A stretch of DNA of 64,000 bases from Methylobacter sp. (GTDB lineage Bacteria; Pseudomonadota; Gammaproteobacteria; Methylococcales; Methylomonadaceae): positions 62,001-126,000 of the forward strand of contig JAQUOU010000006.1 in the NCBI GenBank assembly GCA_028716975.1, written 5' to 3'. Positions within the stretch are counted from its first letter, which is position 1, and every line of letters begins with the position of its first letter. Below are positions 1 through 10,594 of the stretch, one piece after another. The notes beneath the pieces were generated by a model, which saw nothing but the letters and a program-made list of their open reading frames with translations, was not told the DNA's origin and searched no databases. A program made the translations under genes and the position numbers.

Positions 1-1
1 A

Positions 2-61
2 AATAATTGGCTGGATGGCGATAATGAAGGATTGGAAGAGCTAGGACCATTAACCTTTTAA
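2..61 (+). CDS. mraZ: C-terminal end of MraZ (partial, cut by window start)
   Basis: An open frame enters from the left edge and ends with TAA at 59-61, giving a 19-residue tail (NNWLDGDNEGLEELGPLTF). Its position directly before rsmH in a dcw cluster is where mraZ, the DNA-binding regulator of the cluster, normally sits. The tail itself is too short to prove identity, so the call rests on position. Confidence 0.55.
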   Translation, partial: NNWLDGDNEGLEELGPLTF

Positions 62-76
62 TACGGGAGATCTTTG

Positions 77-1003
77 ATGGAACATTTGCCCATTATGTTT
101 GCAGAGGCACTACAACAGTTGGCTATCAAAAAGAACGGTGTGTATGTAGATTGCACCTTCGGCCGGGGCGGGCATAGTCGTGGAATTTTAAGTGAGTTAA
201 ATGCATCGGGTCAATTACTGGCTTTTGACCGGGATTTAGATGCGATTAATTCTGAGTATGCACAATTATTCCTTAAAGACGGGCGGTGCATATTAAAACA
301 GGGTTGTTTTTCCCAATTGCAAAGTCTGGTCGCAAACGAAGGGTTGGCTGACAAAGTAGACGGTATATTGATGGATTTGGGCGTCTCCTCACCGCAACTT
401 GACAATCCTGAGCGAGGCTTTAGCTTTTTGCGAGATGGACCGTTAGATATGCGCATGGACGTTCATGCAGGTATTTCGGCAGAACAGTGGTTAGCTACTA
501 TTGATGAGAAGAGCCTGGTTAAAGTTTTATTTGAGTATGGCGAAGAACGATTTGCACGGCGCATAGCCCGGGCTATTGTTGAAATCAGGTCAAAATCGCC
601 TCTTACCACGACCAAACAATTAGCGAGCTTGATTGAAGAGGTAGTGCCGGTTCGAGAGAAGCACAAACATCCTGCAACGCGTACTTTCCAGGCAATACGC
701 ATTAAAATTAATAGTGAACTAGATGAGTTGAAGGATGCTTTACAACAATCTGCCGGGGTTTTAAAACCGGGCGGACGACTGGTCGTCATTTCTTTTCATT
801 CACTGGAAGATCGAATTGTGAAGCGCTTTATTAGAGATGAATCCGGGGCCAAATATAATCCTGGCAAGTTGCCCATTAAGGAAGTTGATATTGGTAAAGG
901 CTTTTTTAAAAAAATAGGTAAGTCTTTAAAAGCTGGTAAGCAGGAAATAATTCAAAATCCAAGGGCGCGAAGCGCAATCATGCGAGTAACGGAGAAGATT
1001 TAA
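77..1003 (+). CDS. rsmH: 16S rRNA (cytosine(1402)-N(4))-methyltransferase RsmH (MraW)
   Basis: SAM-dependent methyltransferase that N4-methylates C1402 of 16S rRNA. The SAM-binding motif DCTFGRGGHS lies at residues 25-34, followed by MDLGVSSPQLD, RGFSFLRDGPLDMRMD, the HPATRTFQAIRI segment and GGRLVVISFHSLEDRIVK, all characteristic of the family. The 308-residue length is normal. I chose ATG 77 because GGGAGA at 65-70 gives good ribosome-binding spacing; a TTG at 74 is also in frame. It is the first complete gene of the dcw cluster, and ftsL begins directly after its stop codon. Confidence 0.95.
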   Translation: MEHLPIMFAEALQQLAIKKNGVYVDCTFGRGGHSRGILSELNASGQLLAFDRDLDAINSEYAQLFLKDGRCILKQGCFSQLQSLVANEGLADKVDGILMDLGVSSPQLDNPERGFSFLRDGPLDMRMDVHAGISAEQWLATIDEKSLVKVLFEYGEERFARRIARAIVEIRSKSPLTTTKQLASLIEEVVPVREKHKHPATRTFQAIRIKINSELDELKDALQQSAGVLKPGGRLVVISFHSLEDRIVKRFIRDESGAKYNPGKLPIKEVDIGKGFFKKIGKSLKAGKQEIIQNPRARSAIMRVTEKI

Positions 1004-1276
1004 GTGCCGATAAACCGTTTCTTGACAGTGGCCGGACTGATGACGGTGCTTCTGATATCAGCATTGGCGGTCATTTATAGCAAATACTATTCGCGTTTGC
1101 TTTTTATTCAGATTCAGGAGCAGGAAAGAGCCCTGGATCAGTATGAGGTGGAATGGGGCCAATTACAATTGGAGCTAACCACATTAACTGAAGAGAATCG
1201 GGTAGAACTGGTGGCACGGAAAAGTTTGAAGCTGATAGTGCCGTTACGGGAAAAAATTATTTATATAAAACCGTAA
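1004..1276 (+). CDS. ftsL: Cell division protein FtsL
   Basis: Small bitopic division protein (90 aa). A transmembrane segment spans about residues 7-23 (FLTVAGLMTVLLISALAVIY) and is followed by a periplasmic stretch rich in E, Q and L (IQEQERALDQYEVEWGQLQL) that looks like the FtsL leucine-zipper coiled coil. FtsL forms a complex with FtsB and FtsQ and activates FtsWI. The start is GTG, placed immediately after the rsmH stop, and ftsI starts immediately after its own stop, so the three are probably translationally coupled. Sequence conservation in FtsL is low, so position matters for the call. Confidence 0.9.
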   Translation: MPINRFLTVAGLMTVLLISALAVIYSKYYSRLLFIQIQEQERALDQYEVEWGQLQLELTTLTEENRVELVARKSLKLIVPLREKIIYIKP

Positions 1277-3004
1277 ATGTTAGATTTTCGTGACAATCCT
1301 AAAACAAGAAAATCGACTGGGGATTTTTCTGACAGAAGGAAATTCCTGATGATCTTTATGATGTCATGTATGGTCGTGCTGGTTGGCCGTGCTTTTGATT
1401 TACAGGTATTTAATAAACAGTTTCTCAAGGCTCAGGGTGATATGAGACATGTAGATGATATATCTGTTTCGGCATACCGGGGAATGATAAAAGACAGGAA
1501 TGGCGAGCCCTTGGCAATCAGCTCGCCGGTTCAATCCATTTGGGTGAATCCGCAGGAGCTGAAATGGGTTAACAAAGACAAGATCAAGCAAATAGAACAG
1601 CTACTGAATCTGCCGACCGGGAAAGTAACATCATTACTTAATGAAAGCTCACGCAAGCAGTTTGCATATATTGCACGCAGAGTTAATCCAGGCTTTGCCG
1701 ATCAAGTGAAGGCGTTAAAGCTTAAAGGCGTTTATTTCGAGCGCGAATTCAAGCGCTACTATCCTTCAGGCGGGGTTTCGGCACATTTAGTGGGTTTTAC
1801 CAACCTGGATGATATTGGCCAGGAAGGATTGGAATCGGGTTATGAAAAGATATTAAAAGGTATTCCAGGCAGCAAGCGAATCATCAGGGATGGACAACGC
1901 CAGATCATCGCCGATATTGAAAATATAAAAGAGCCTATTGCGGGAAAAAATCTGGAATTAAGTATTGATCAGCGCATCCAGTATCTGGCTTATCGGGAAT
2001 TGCAATTGGCAGTTAATGCCAATAAGGCCAAGTCGGCAGCGTTAGTCGTGTTGGATGCAAAGAATGGGGAAATTCTCGCAGCAGTGAATCAACCGTCGTT
2101 TAATCCCAACACAAGAAGTAGTTTAAAGGAAAGTTTATACAGAAACAGGGCAATTACTGATGTATTTGAACCGGGATCCACGGTTAAGCCATTTGTTGTT
2201 GCAGCCGCTTTAGACGGAGGTTATGTTCGGCCTGATGAAATTTTTGAAACCCATGGGATTTATCGGGTCGGACACCATTTAGTCAAGGATGTGCATAATT
2301 ACGGAACTCTGGATTTAATGGGTGTATTGAAAAAATCCAGTAATGTTGCCGTAAGCCAGATTGCTCTGAAAATGCCCCCCAAATATTTTTGGGGAGTTTA
2401 TCACAAGCTGGGTTTTGGAACGGCAACCGGCTCCGGTTTTCCTGGTGAAGCCAGCGGAAGTTTACTGGATTATCAAAAGTGGCACGATTTTGAGCGGGCT
2501 ACTTTGTCATTCGGCTATGGCTTGAGCGCTTCTGCATTACAGCTTGCGAGAGCCTATACTGCGTTGGCGGATGACGGCATCCTGCATTCGGTCAGTTTGC
2601 TGAAGCGGGATGAGGATCCTAATGCGCAACGGGTATTTTCAGCTAAAACGGCCAAGAGCGTTAGAGCAATGCTGGAAAATGTGATTATGAAAGATGGGAC
2701 GGCTTATGAAGCCAGGGTCGATGGCTACAGGGTTGCCGGTAAAACTGGGACAGTAAAAAAGGCGAGTGCCGGAGGATATACTGAAAAAAATTATTTTGCT
2801 GTTTTTGCCGGAATGGCGCCCGCTGATAATCCTCGGTTAATCATTGTCGTTATGATTGATGAGCCTTCTGCGGGTCAATATTATGGCGGCTTGGTTTCGG
2901 CACCGGTATTTTCTAAAGTAATGGGGGGGGCATTGAGAGTGCTTGATATTGCTCCGGATCAGGAAAACAGCATGCCTATTTTGCTGACGCGGCGGGATTT
3001 TTAA
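1277..3004 (+). CDS. ftsI: Peptidoglycan D,D-transpeptidase FtsI (PBP3)
   Basis: Septal class B penicillin-binding protein, 575 aa. It has a cytoplasmic N-terminus, one membrane segment at about 24-42, a pedestal/dimerisation domain and a C-terminal transpeptidase domain. All three active-site motifs are visible: STVK with nucleophile Ser301, SSN at 354-356 and KTG at 489-491. It cross-links peptides at the septum together with the glycosyltransferase FtsW, which is also in this cluster. ATG follows the ftsL stop with no gap. Confidence 0.97.
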   Translation: MLDFRDNPKTRKSTGDFSDRRKFLMIFMMSCMVVLVGRAFDLQVFNKQFLKAQGDMRHVDDISVSAYRGMIKDRNGEPLAISSPVQSIWVNPQELKWVNKDKIKQIEQLLNLPTGKVTSLLNESSRKQFAYIARRVNPGFADQVKALKLKGVYFEREFKRYYPSGGVSAHLVGFTNLDDIGQEGLESGYEKILKGIPGSKRIIRDGQRQIIADIENIKEPIAGKNLELSIDQRIQYLAYRELQLAVNANKAKSAALVVLDAKNGEILAAVNQPSFNPNTRSSLKESLYRNRAITDVFEPGSTVKPFVVAAALDGGYVRPDEIFETHGIYRVGHHLVKDVHNYGTLDLMGVLKKSSNVAVSQIALKMPPKYFWGVYHKLGFGTATGSGFPGEASGSLLDYQKWHDFERATLSFGYGLSASALQLARAYTALADDGILHSVSLLKRDEDPNAQRVFSAKTAKSVRAMLENVIMKDGTAYEARVDGYRVAGKTGTVKKASAGGYTEKNYFAVFAGMAPADNPRLIIVVMIDEPSAGQYYGGLVSAPVFSKVMGGALRVLDIAPDQENSMPILLTRRDF

Positions 3005-3012
3005 GACTCATA

Positions 3013-4485
3013 ATGCAACTGAAAAATTTATTGAAAGGGTTGGCGGTTGTAGACAACGACATGCCGATTACCGGCTTGACCCTAGATAGCCGTACAGTCA
3101 TGTATGGGAATGCGTTTATTGCCCTGGCCGGTGCAAAACAGCATGGCTTAATGCATAGGGAACAGGCAGTAAAAATGGGTGCTAGTGTGGTTATTTTTGA
3201 TCCTGCAGGGAATGGCGCGCAGTTGGCAGGGCAAATTAATAATGTGCCGCTGGTGGCAGTAGAGGATTTGGGCTTGAAGTTAGGCGAAATAGGGGCTCGT
3301 TTTTATAACTATCCTTCACGTGTTATGGATATTATTGGAATTACCGGCACTAATGGGAAAACCTCTTGCAGTCAATTTTTGAGTCAGTTGCTGGATGACT
3401 GCGGCGTCATCGGGACGCTTGGCTGGGGTGAGTGGGGAAAGCTTCATAATACGCTTAATACTACGCCTGATGCCTTGGCAATACAGAAAATACTGGCGGA
3501 ATTATTAATGAATGAAAAAACGACGGTAGCCATGGAAGTGTCATCGCATGGACTGGAGCAAGGCCGCGTCAATGGCATTGAATTTAAAGGCGCGGTGTTT
3601 ACCAATATTAGCCGCGATCATTTGGATTACCACCCGTCAATGGAAGCTTATGTGCAGGCCAAATTGACTTTGTTGGAAAAGCCTGGCTTAGCCTTTGCCG
3701 TGGTAAATCTGGATGATATTTATAGCGAGCAGATTATTGCCGCCATGCCTGAATCTATTGTTATTTGGGGCATTAGCGCTAAGGGAAAAACATCGGGAGC
3801 AGATGAGAACGTCAGTGCAGAAAATATTATGCATAAACTTGACGGGATTGAGTTTGACATATGCTGGAGAGAAAACACCCAGCGGGTAAAAGTGCCGCTC
3901 TATGGCGATTTTAATAGCGAGAATGCTTTAATCGTTTTGACGGTAATGCTGGCTATGGGCATTTCATTTCAGGAAGCCGCTAACAGGCTTACGCTAATTA
4001 AACCCGTTACCGGTCGCATGGAACGGCTGTGTGAGGAGAAAGATCCTCTGATTTTTATCGATTATGCTCATACGCCGGATGCTTTGGATAAGGTTTTGTC
4101 CGGTTTGAGAAAGCATAGCAACGAGGCTTTATGGGTGGTTTTTGGTTGCGGTGGTAACAGGGATACGGGTAAACGGGCGCAAATGGGCAAAATTGCAGAG
4201 CATTGGGCAGATCATGTCATAGTGACGGATGACAATCCGCGTTTCGAAAACGGCTTGGATATAGTGAATGATATCTTGAGCGGGTGCCGTTCAAATAAAG
4301 TTGAAGTGATCCAAAACCGTGAGCAGGCGATACAAAAAGCAATCTCAAGCGCTGCTGAAAACGATTGTATTGTGATTGCCGGTAAAGGCCACGAGCAATA
4401 TCAGGAAATTAATGGTGTACAACTGCCTTTCAGCGATAAACGGGTTGTTCTGGAAGCATTGAAAATGAGGGCTGTAAATCGGTGA
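3013..4485 (+). CDS. murE: UDP-MurNAc-tripeptide synthetase MurE (meso-DAP adding)
   Basis: Cytoplasmic Mur ligase that adds the third residue to UDP-MurNAc-L-Ala-D-Glu. The P-loop GTNGKT lies at 112-117. The DNPR motif at 407-410 is the signature of enzymes that use meso-diaminopimelate rather than lysine, as expected for a Gram-negative. The 490-residue length is normal. It starts 8 nt after ftsI, and its stop overlaps the murF start (GTGA). Confidence 0.97.
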   Translation: MQLKNLLKGLAVVDNDMPITGLTLDSRTVMYGNAFIALAGAKQHGLMHREQAVKMGASVVIFDPAGNGAQLAGQINNVPLVAVEDLGLKLGEIGARFYNYPSRVMDIIGITGTNGKTSCSQFLSQLLDDCGVIGTLGWGEWGKLHNTLNTTPDALAIQKILAELLMNEKTTVAMEVSSHGLEQGRVNGIEFKGAVFTNISRDHLDYHPSMEAYVQAKLTLLEKPGLAFAVVNLDDIYSEQIIAAMPESIVIWGISAKGKTSGADENVSAENIMHKLDGIEFDICWRENTQRVKVPLYGDFNSENALIVLTVMLAMGISFQEAANRLTLIKPVTGRMERLCEEKDPLIFIDYAHTPDALDKVLSGLRKHSNEALWVVFGCGGNRDTGKRAQMGKIAEHWADHVIVTDDNPRFENGLDIVNDILSGCRSNKVEVIQNREQAIQKAISSAAENDCIVIAGKGHEQYQEINGVQLPFSDKRVVLEALKMRAVNR

Positions 4486-5843
4486 ATATGAAGCTGAGTG
4501 AAATTGCCGAATACATACAGGGAAAACTCATCGGAGAAGATGCTGACATTGCTTCGGTCAGCATCGACACCCGTACCCTCAAGCCGGGACAGCTTTATAT
4601 TGGGATTAAGGGCAAAAATTTTGACGGCAACGAGTTTGTTGCTCAAGCCGAGCAAGCCGGAGCTACCGCAGCCATTGTTAACAAAGGTTTTGCAGCGGCC
4701 ATACCGCATATCATCGTCGATGATACTCATTTGGCCCTGGCCGAACTAGCCGGTGAATGGCGAAAAAAAATGCCGGTTTCTGTTGTCGGTGTTACCGGTA
4801 GTAACGGTAAGACTACCGTTAAGGAAATGGCTGCGGCAATCCTGGGCGTTAATGACAAGGTATTGTTTACCCAGGGTAATTTGAATAATGACATTGGCGT
4901 TCCTTTAACATTGCTACGCCTCAATGACCAACATCGCTATGCAGTGATTGAGATGGGAGCCAACCATCCGGGAGAGATTAACTATACAAGCAAATATGCA
5001 CAGGCTGATGTGGTAATCATTACCAATGTGGGACCTGCACATATAGAGGGTTTTGGCAGTCTTGAGGGTGTTGCTCGAGCAAAAGGAGAAATTATACAGA
5101 CGCTGAAAGTAGAGGGCATTGCCATTCTTCACCGGGACGATGACTATTTCGACTATTGGAAATCAGTAGCCGGAATCAGGGAGATAATGTCTTTTGGCTT
5201 AAATGATAGCGCTGATGTCACTCCCCATTCCATCAAAACAGAAATTCGAAATAACCAGTTCGCCACTACATTTGAATTAGTGACTGCACAAGGCTCTTTG
5301 GCAGTAAATTTAAAACTGGCGGGCCGGCACAATGTGCTTAATGCCTTGGCGGCATCGGCGGCCTGCCTGGCGTTGGGCATTGAATTAAAACAGATTAAAC
5401 AGGGATTGGAAAGTGTAATCCCGGTAACAGGAAGATTGCAACCGTTGGTAAGCCGCTTCGGAAATATTGTTATCGATGATACCTATAACGCCAATTCCGC
5501 CTCATTAAAAGCAGGTCTTGATGTTTTGGCAAATTGTGAAGGCGAGCCTTGGCTTGTTTTAGGGGCATTTGGTGAGTTGGGGCCGGAAAGTTTAAAAATA
5601 CATCAGGAAATAGGCGAGCTTATTAAGTCAAAAGGTATTGTTCGTCTGCTGGCTATAGGCTCCGATGCCAGGAATACCGTGAATTCTTTCGGCCAGGGAG
5701 CGACTTTTTTTGAGACGCAGCAGAATTTAATTGAGGTGCTAAAGCAGGAACTTAAAGGTAACGAAACGATTTTGATCAAAGGGTCAAGAGCACAGCGCAT
5801 GGAAAATGTAGCTGCAGCGCTGGTTGAAAATTACAGGATTTAA
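4482..5843 (+). CDS. murF: UDP-MurNAc-tripeptide--D-Ala-D-Ala ligase MurF
   Basis: Adds the D-Ala-D-Ala dipeptide to UDP-MurNAc-tripeptide, the last cytoplasmic step before MraY. The ATP-binding GSNGKTT is at 106-112, and later motifs include EMGANHPGEI, ITNVGPAH and DDTYNANSAS. The product is 453 aa. The GTG start overlaps the murE stop; ATG 4488, two codons in, is an alternative start. Confidence 0.97.
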   Translation: MNMKLSEIAEYIQGKLIGEDADIASVSIDTRTLKPGQLYIGIKGKNFDGNEFVAQAEQAGATAAIVNKGFAAAIPHIIVDDTHLALAELAGEWRKKMPVSVVGVTGSNGKTTVKEMAAAILGVNDKVLFTQGNLNNDIGVPLTLLRLNDQHRYAVIEMGANHPGEINYTSKYAQADVVIITNVGPAHIEGFGSLEGVARAKGEIIQTLKVEGIAILHRDDDYFDYWKSVAGIREIMSFGLNDSADVTPHSIKTEIRNNQFATTFELVTAQGSLAVNLKLAGRHNVLNALAASAACLALGIELKQIKQGLESVIPVTGRLQPLVSRFGNIVIDDTYNANSASLKAGLDVLANCEGEPWLVLGAFGELGPESLKIHQEIGELIKSKGIVRLLAIGSDARNTVNSFGQGATFFETQQNLIEVLKQELKGNETILIKGSRAQRMENVAAALVENYRI

Positions 5844-5846
5844 ACA

Positions 5847-6929
5847 ATGTTACTTTATTTGGCAGATTATTTAATGACTTTTGACGGGGGTTTCAGGGTT
5901 TTCCATTACTTGACTTTTCGAGCCATTCTCGGCGCATTAACCTCCCTGATCATCTCTTTTATTATCGGGCCGGTAATGATCAGGCGATTAGCCAGCAACA
6001 AGATTGGGCAAAGCGTGCGTCAATTAGGGCCGCAAACGCATTATGAAAAGGCAGGAACCCCTACTATGGGCGGCGCCTTGATTCTGGTTGCGATTGCGAT
6101 CAGCACTTTGCTGTGGGCTGATTTGGGAAATCGCTACATATGGGTCATTTTGATAGTAACGCTGGGCTACGGCATTATTGGGTTTATTGATGATTATAGA
6201 AAAGTCATCCGGCACAATAGTGACGGCTTATCGGCTAAAGCTAAATATTTCTGGCAATCGGCAATCGGTTTGATGGCGGCGATCTTTCTTTATAACACCG
6301 CCGTATTGCCCATAGAAACCCAGTTTATCGTGCCTTTCTTTAAAGATTTCGTCCTGGATATGGGCTGGATGTATATCGTACTGACGTATTTTGTCATTGT
6401 CGGCAGCAGCAATGCCGTTAATCTGACGGATGGTCTGGATGGGCTGGCTATTATGCCAACCGTGATGGTGGCAGCCGGCCTGGGGATTTTTGCCTATCTT
6501 TCGGGGCATGTCGCCTTTTCAGAATATCTGGCTATCCCCTATTTGCCCAATGCCGGGGAATTAATTGTATTTTGCGCTGCTTTAGTGGGCGCCGGTTTAG
6601 GTTTTTTATGGTTTAACGCTTATCCAGCAATGGTCTTCATGGGTGATGTCGGAGCGCTGGCATTAGGCGGGGCTTTGGGAGTTTTGGCGGTTCTGGTCAG
6701 GCAGGAAATTGTTTTGATGATTATGGGTGGTGTTTTTGTCATGGAAACAGTTTCAGTAATTATTCAGGTTGCCTCTTTCAAAATGACCGGAAAACGGGTT
6801 TTTCGCATGGCGCCTATACATCATCATTTTGAATTAAAAGGCTGGCCTGAGCCGCGGGTGATTGTAAGATTTTGGATCATTACCGTCATTCTGGTGTTGA
6901 TTGGCTTGGCCACATTGAAGCTGAGATGA
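5847..6929 (+). CDS. mraY: Phospho-MurNAc-pentapeptide transferase MraY
   Basis: Polytopic inner-membrane enzyme (360 aa, about ten hydrophobic segments) that transfers phospho-MurNAc-pentapeptide to undecaprenyl phosphate to make lipid I. The catalytic pair D115-D116 (IDDYRKV), the [10 protein letters not shown] motif near 192-201, [12 protein letters not shown] and APIHHHFE near the C-terminus are all present. It begins 3 nt after murF. Confidence 0.97.
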   Translation: MLLYLADYLMTFDGGFRVFHYLTFRAILGALTSLIISFIIGPVMIRRLASNKIGQSVRQLGPQTHYEKAGTPTMGGALILVAIAISTLLWADLGNRYIWVILIVTLGYGIIGFIDDYRKVIRHNSDGLSAKAKYFWQSAIGLMAAIFLYNTAVLPIETQFIVPFFKDFVLDMGWMYIVLTYFVIVGSSNAVNLTDGLDGLAIMPTVMVAAGLGIFAYLSGHVAFSEYLAIPYLPNAGELIVFCAALVGAGLGFLWFNAYPAMVFMGDVGALALGGALGVLAVLVRQEIVLMIMGGVFVMETVSVIIQVASFKMTGKRVFRMAPIHHHFELKGWPEPRVIVRFWIITVILVLIGLATLKLR

Positions 6930-6993
6930 AAAAAATGCACGGCAAAAATAAGTTTTTCCATTTTCCGGTCCGGCATGTTGTTGTGGAATAAAA

Positions 6994-8382
6994 ATGGATA
7001 ATGCAGCAGTTACAGCATTGTTAAAAAAGAATTTCGCACTGGATCCAAAAGACTCCAAAGTATTGGTTGTGGGTCTTGGAAAAACAGGTATTTCGGTTGC
7101 GCATTATTTGCAGAAACTCGGGTTTAATTTTGCCATAACCGATAGCCGCGATAAACCGCCGTTATTCGATGAATTTTTTCAACAAATGCCTGACGTACCG
7201 GTTTTTACCGGAGGTTTCGATGAGGCGGCTTTCCGGGTGGCTACCCATTTGATTGTCAGCCCCGGCATTTCACTGAATGAAAAATCCATAATTAAGGCTG
7301 GTGCTAATGGTTCGAAAATTATCAGTGATATTGATTTGTTTGCCTGTTCGGTTGATGTGCCGATTATTGCAATTACCGGTTCGAACGGCAAAAGTACGGT
7401 AACGACAATGTTGGGTGAAATGGCCAAAGAATGTGGTATGCAAGTGGGTGTCGGCGGAAATCTCGGCATCCCGGCTCTGGACTTGCTGGAGTTGACCACA
7501 AACTCTTCGCAGGCTAAAAAACTATATGTGCTGGAGCTTTCAAGCTTTCAAATGGAAAGAACCTCAGTATTGAATGCGACTGCCGCAACAGTGCTCAATA
7601 TCAGTCCGGACCATCTGGATCGGCATGCCGATATAGCAGCGTATGCAGAAGAAAAAAAAGGAATTTTTAAGGGTGATGGGGTTATGGTAATTAATATCGA
7701 TGATCCCATAGTCCATGCGATGCAAAATAAAGACAGGAACACTCTGACCTTCTCTCTTAAAGAAGATGCTGATTTTCACATTGCTCATAAGGGTGATGCT
7801 GAATACCTGGTGCACAATGAAAATTATCTAATGCCGCTGGCGGAATTACCGCTTGAAGGTAAGCACAACGCGGCCAATGCCTTGGCTGCATTCGCTTTGG
7901 GCGTGGCTGTGGGATTGGATGAACAGGCCATGTGTAATGCCTTGCGCAAATTTAAAAGCTTGGAGCACAGGATGCAGCGCGTTGCAGAAATACGCGGAGT
8001 CACTTGGGTTAATGACTCAAAGGCAACCAATATCGGCGCCTGTGTTGCGGCTTTACAGGGTTATGAGCGTAAAGTGATTCTTATTGCGGGCGGCGATGCA
8101 AAAGGGGCAGATATGAATGAATTAATACCCGCAATAAGAGAAAAAGCAAAAAGCGTGGTGCTGATGGGGAAAGACGCCGGCTTGATAAATCAGGCGTTGA
8201 ATGGTTGCGTGCCTGTTTATTCCGCTGAAAATATCACTCAAGCCGTACAGATTGCAGCCGATCTTGCTGATGCCGGTGAGAGTGTATTGCTTTCTCCTGC
8301 CTGCGCCAGTCTGGATCAATTCAAGAATTACCAGGACCGGGGTGAAAAATTTACCAAGGCTGTATTGGAGCTGGATATATGA
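6994..8382 (+). CDS. murD: UDP-MurNAc-L-alanine--D-glutamate ligase MurD
   Basis: Cytoplasmic Mur ligase that adds D-glutamate to UDP-MurNAc-L-Ala. The P-loop GSNGKST is at 129-135, and the Rossmann-like N-terminus VLVVGLGKTGIS and the C-terminal VLLSPACASLDQFKNYQDRG motif are typical. The product is 462 aa. A 64-nt gap separates it from mraY, one of the larger gaps in the cluster. Its stop overlaps the ftsW ATG by 4 nt. Confidence 0.96.
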   Translation: MDNAAVTALLKKNFALDPKDSKVLVVGLGKTGISVAHYLQKLGFNFAITDSRDKPPLFDEFFQQMPDVPVFTGGFDEAAFRVATHLIVSPGISLNEKSIIKAGANGSKIISDIDLFACSVDVPIIAITGSNGKSTVTTMLGEMAKECGMQVGVGGNLGIPALDLLELTTNSSQAKKLYVLELSSFQMERTSVLNATAATVLNISPDHLDRHADIAAYAEEKKGIFKGDGVMVINIDDPIVHAMQNKDRNTLTFSLKEDADFHIAHKGDAEYLVHNENYLMPLAELPLEGKHNAANALAAFALGVAVGLDEQAMCNALRKFKSLEHRMQRVAEIRGVTWVNDSKATNIGACVAALQGYERKVILIAGGDAKGADMNELIPAIREKAKSVVLMGKDAGLINQALNGCVPVYSAENITQAVQIAADLADAGESVLLSPACASLDQFKNYQDRGEKFTKAVLELDI

Positions 8383-9554
8383 ATAACCGGGCCAAATTGT
8401 CACGAATCAGCGGCTTTCATTTTGATTCCCTGCTGCTAGCCGTATGTACCAGCTTATTACTGATCGGCTATGTCATGGTGGCTTCTTCGTCAATGCATCT
8501 AGGCGTAAATATTGCCGGAAACAGTCTGTATTATCCCATCAAGCAGCTCATTCATATCAGCCTTGGACTGATTCTGGCGGCATGTCTTACCACTGTTTCA
8601 ATGCGTACTTGGGAAAAGATTGGGCCCTGGTTATTTATAGTGGGATTATTATTGCTGATAGGTGTGCTGGTAAATGGCTTAGGAATAAAGGTTAACGGTA
8701 GTGTCCGCTGGTTATCAATAGGCGGGTTAAGAATACAGGTATCCGAAGTGGTTAAGTTCTTTGCGGTTATTTATATGGCGGGTTATGTAAACCGCCATCA
8801 CGAGTCAATACGCAAATCAGCTTTCGGACTGCTCAAACCCTTATTACTGTTTTCGCTGGCCTGCGTATTGTTATTGCTGGAGCCGGATTTCGGATCAGCC
8901 GTGGTGATTTTAATGATAGCCATGGGCATTATGTTTTTAGGCGGGGCAAGATTATCGCAATTTATAATTCTATTGGCGTTCGTGGCCTTGCTGGCAATAT
9001 TACTGGTTTATTTTTCACCTTATCGATTAGTAAGGGTAACCAGTTTCCTGAATCCTTGGGCTGATCCTTTAAATACCGGTTTTCAACTGGTACAGGCGCT
9101 TATTTCATTTGGACGCGGAGAATGGCTGGGAGTCGGTCTGGGCAGCGGCATACAGAAATTATTTTATTTGCCTGAAGCGCATACCGATTTTCTGTTTTCC
9201 GTCATAGCCGAAGAGTTGGGTTTAGCAGGCGTGATTACGGTAATCGGATTATTTTCAGTCCTGGTATGGCGCGCTTTTGAAATAGCAGCGGCTGCCGAGA
9301 AGGCGGGGCAAAGATTTTCCGCTTTTATTGCCTATGGCTTAGGTATCTGGTTCGGTTTCCAATCCTTCGTCAATATGGGCGTCAATATGGGGATTCTGCC
9401 TACCAAGGGCTTGACTTTACCGCTAATGAGCTACGGTGGCGGCAGCATGATAGTCATGTGTTGCGCAGTGGCATTGTTATTCCGGGTGCATAGTGAAGTC
9501 GCCGAAATAAATGCCAATACGCCAAAAGGAAAATCGGAATGGGCAAGCGCATAG
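8379..9554 (+). CDS. ftsW: Peptidoglycan glycosyltransferase FtsW
   Basis: SEDS-family polytopic membrane protein (391 aa, about ten membrane segments) that polymerises lipid II at the septum with FtsI. Family motifs include PLNTGFQLVQALISFGRG, LPEAHTDFLFSVIAEELG and GLTLPLMSYGGGS. ATG overlaps the murD stop (ATGA), and its 3' end overlaps murG by 16 nt. Confidence 0.96.
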   Translation: MNNRAKLSRISGFHFDSLLLAVCTSLLLIGYVMVASSSMHLGVNIAGNSLYYPIKQLIHISLGLILAACLTTVSMRTWEKIGPWLFIVGLLLLIGVLVNGLGIKVNGSVRWLSIGGLRIQVSEVVKFFAVIYMAGYVNRHHESIRKSAFGLLKPLLLFSLACVLLLLEPDFGSAVVILMIAMGIMFLGGARLSQFIILLAFVALLAILLVYFSPYRLVRVTSFLNPWADPLNTGFQLVQALISFGRGEWLGVGLGSGIQKLFYLPEAHTDFLFSVIAEELGLAGVITVIGLFSVLVWRAFEIAAAAEKAGQRFSAFIAYGLGIWFGFQSFVNMGVNMGILPTKGLTLPLMSYGGGSMIVMCCAVALLFRVHSEVAEINANTPKGKSEWASA

Positions 9555-10594
9555 TCATTATGGCCGGAGGCACCGGCGGACATGTATTTCCAGCATTGGC
9601 TGTTGCTCAATCGCTGACAGAAAAAGGTTGGCAGGTCAGCTGGCTGGGCACGCACAAAGGTCTGGAAAGCCGCGTAATCCCGGAAAATGGTATTGAAATT
9701 GACTGGTTATCAGTGGCGGGCATGCGCGGCAAAGGCTTGGCAAAGAAACTAAAAGCCGTATTTATGCTGTTAAAGTCTTGCTTGCAGGCCGCAAGAATAT
9801 TGCGGAGACGAAAACCTGATGTGGTGCTGGGAATGGGCGGATTTGTTGCAGGCCCTGGCGGGTTGATGGCAAAGCTGTTAGGCATACCTTTGATAGTTCA
9901 TGAGCAAAATCGTATCCCCGGCACAACTAACCGGATGTTGGCACGAATAGCTAACCAGGTACTGGAGGCATTTCCCAGCAGTTTTAAAAAGCCGGTGGAT
10001 GCCAAATGCACAGGTAACCCTTTAAGAAAACAGTTTTTAAACCTGCCAAGCGATGAAAGAAGGCAGGCTGGCCAAGATATCAAAATCCTGGTTGTTGGCG
10101 GCAGTCAGGGCGCCCAAATTTTGAACGAAATTGTTCCGGAGGCGGTTGCGGAATTAAAAAACGTTCAAATCAGGCATCAGACCGGTGCTGCAATGTATGA
10201 ACAGGTTGAAAATCGCTATAAAACTTTGGGCATTAATGCGGAAGTTAATGCTTTTATTGAAGATATGGTATCGGCTTATCAATGGGCGGATATGGTGATT
10301 TGCAGAGCCGGCGCAATGACGGTCAGCGAAATTGCGGCAATGGGTATTCCGGCCATCTTTATACCGTTACCGCATGCCATTGATAATCATCAGGTCGCAA
10401 ACGCCCGGTATTTAACCGATGCCGGCGCCGGCATCTGTTTGATGCAGAAAGAATTGAGTCCCAAAACTCTGGCGGAAGCAATATCCAGGATAGTCAAGCA
10501 ACTGGATGCGATGGGTAAAGCCGCAAAAAAATGCGCGCGCCTGGATGCAACCGAAGTTGTGGCAGGTTTTTGCATAGCGGAGGCTGAAGCATGA
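9539..10594 (+). CDS. murG: UDP-GlcNAc--lipid I GlcNAc transferase MurG
   Basis: Peripheral membrane GT-B glycosyltransferase that converts lipid I to lipid II. The N-terminal [12 protein letters not shown] loop (10-21) and later [36 protein letters not shown] and DNHQVANA motifs identify it. The product is 351 aa. It overlaps ftsW by 16 nt and murC by 4 nt. Confidence 0.97.
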   Translation: MGKRIVIMAGGTGGHVFPALAVAQSLTEKGWQVSWLGTHKGLESRVIPENGIEIDWLSVAGMRGKGLAKKLKAVFMLLKSCLQAARILRRRKPDVVLGMGGFVAGPGGLMAKLLGIPLIVHEQNRIPGTTNRMLARIANQVLEAFPSSFKKPVDAKCTGNPLRKQFLNLPSDERRQAGQDIKILVVGGSQGAQILNEIVPEAVAELKNVQIRHQTGAAMYEQVENRYKTLGINAEVNAFIEDMVSAYQWADMVICRAGAMTVSEIAAMGIPAIFIPLPHAIDNHQVANARYLTDAGAGICLMQKELSPKTLAEAISRIVKQLDAMGKAAKKCARLDATEVVAGFCIAEAEA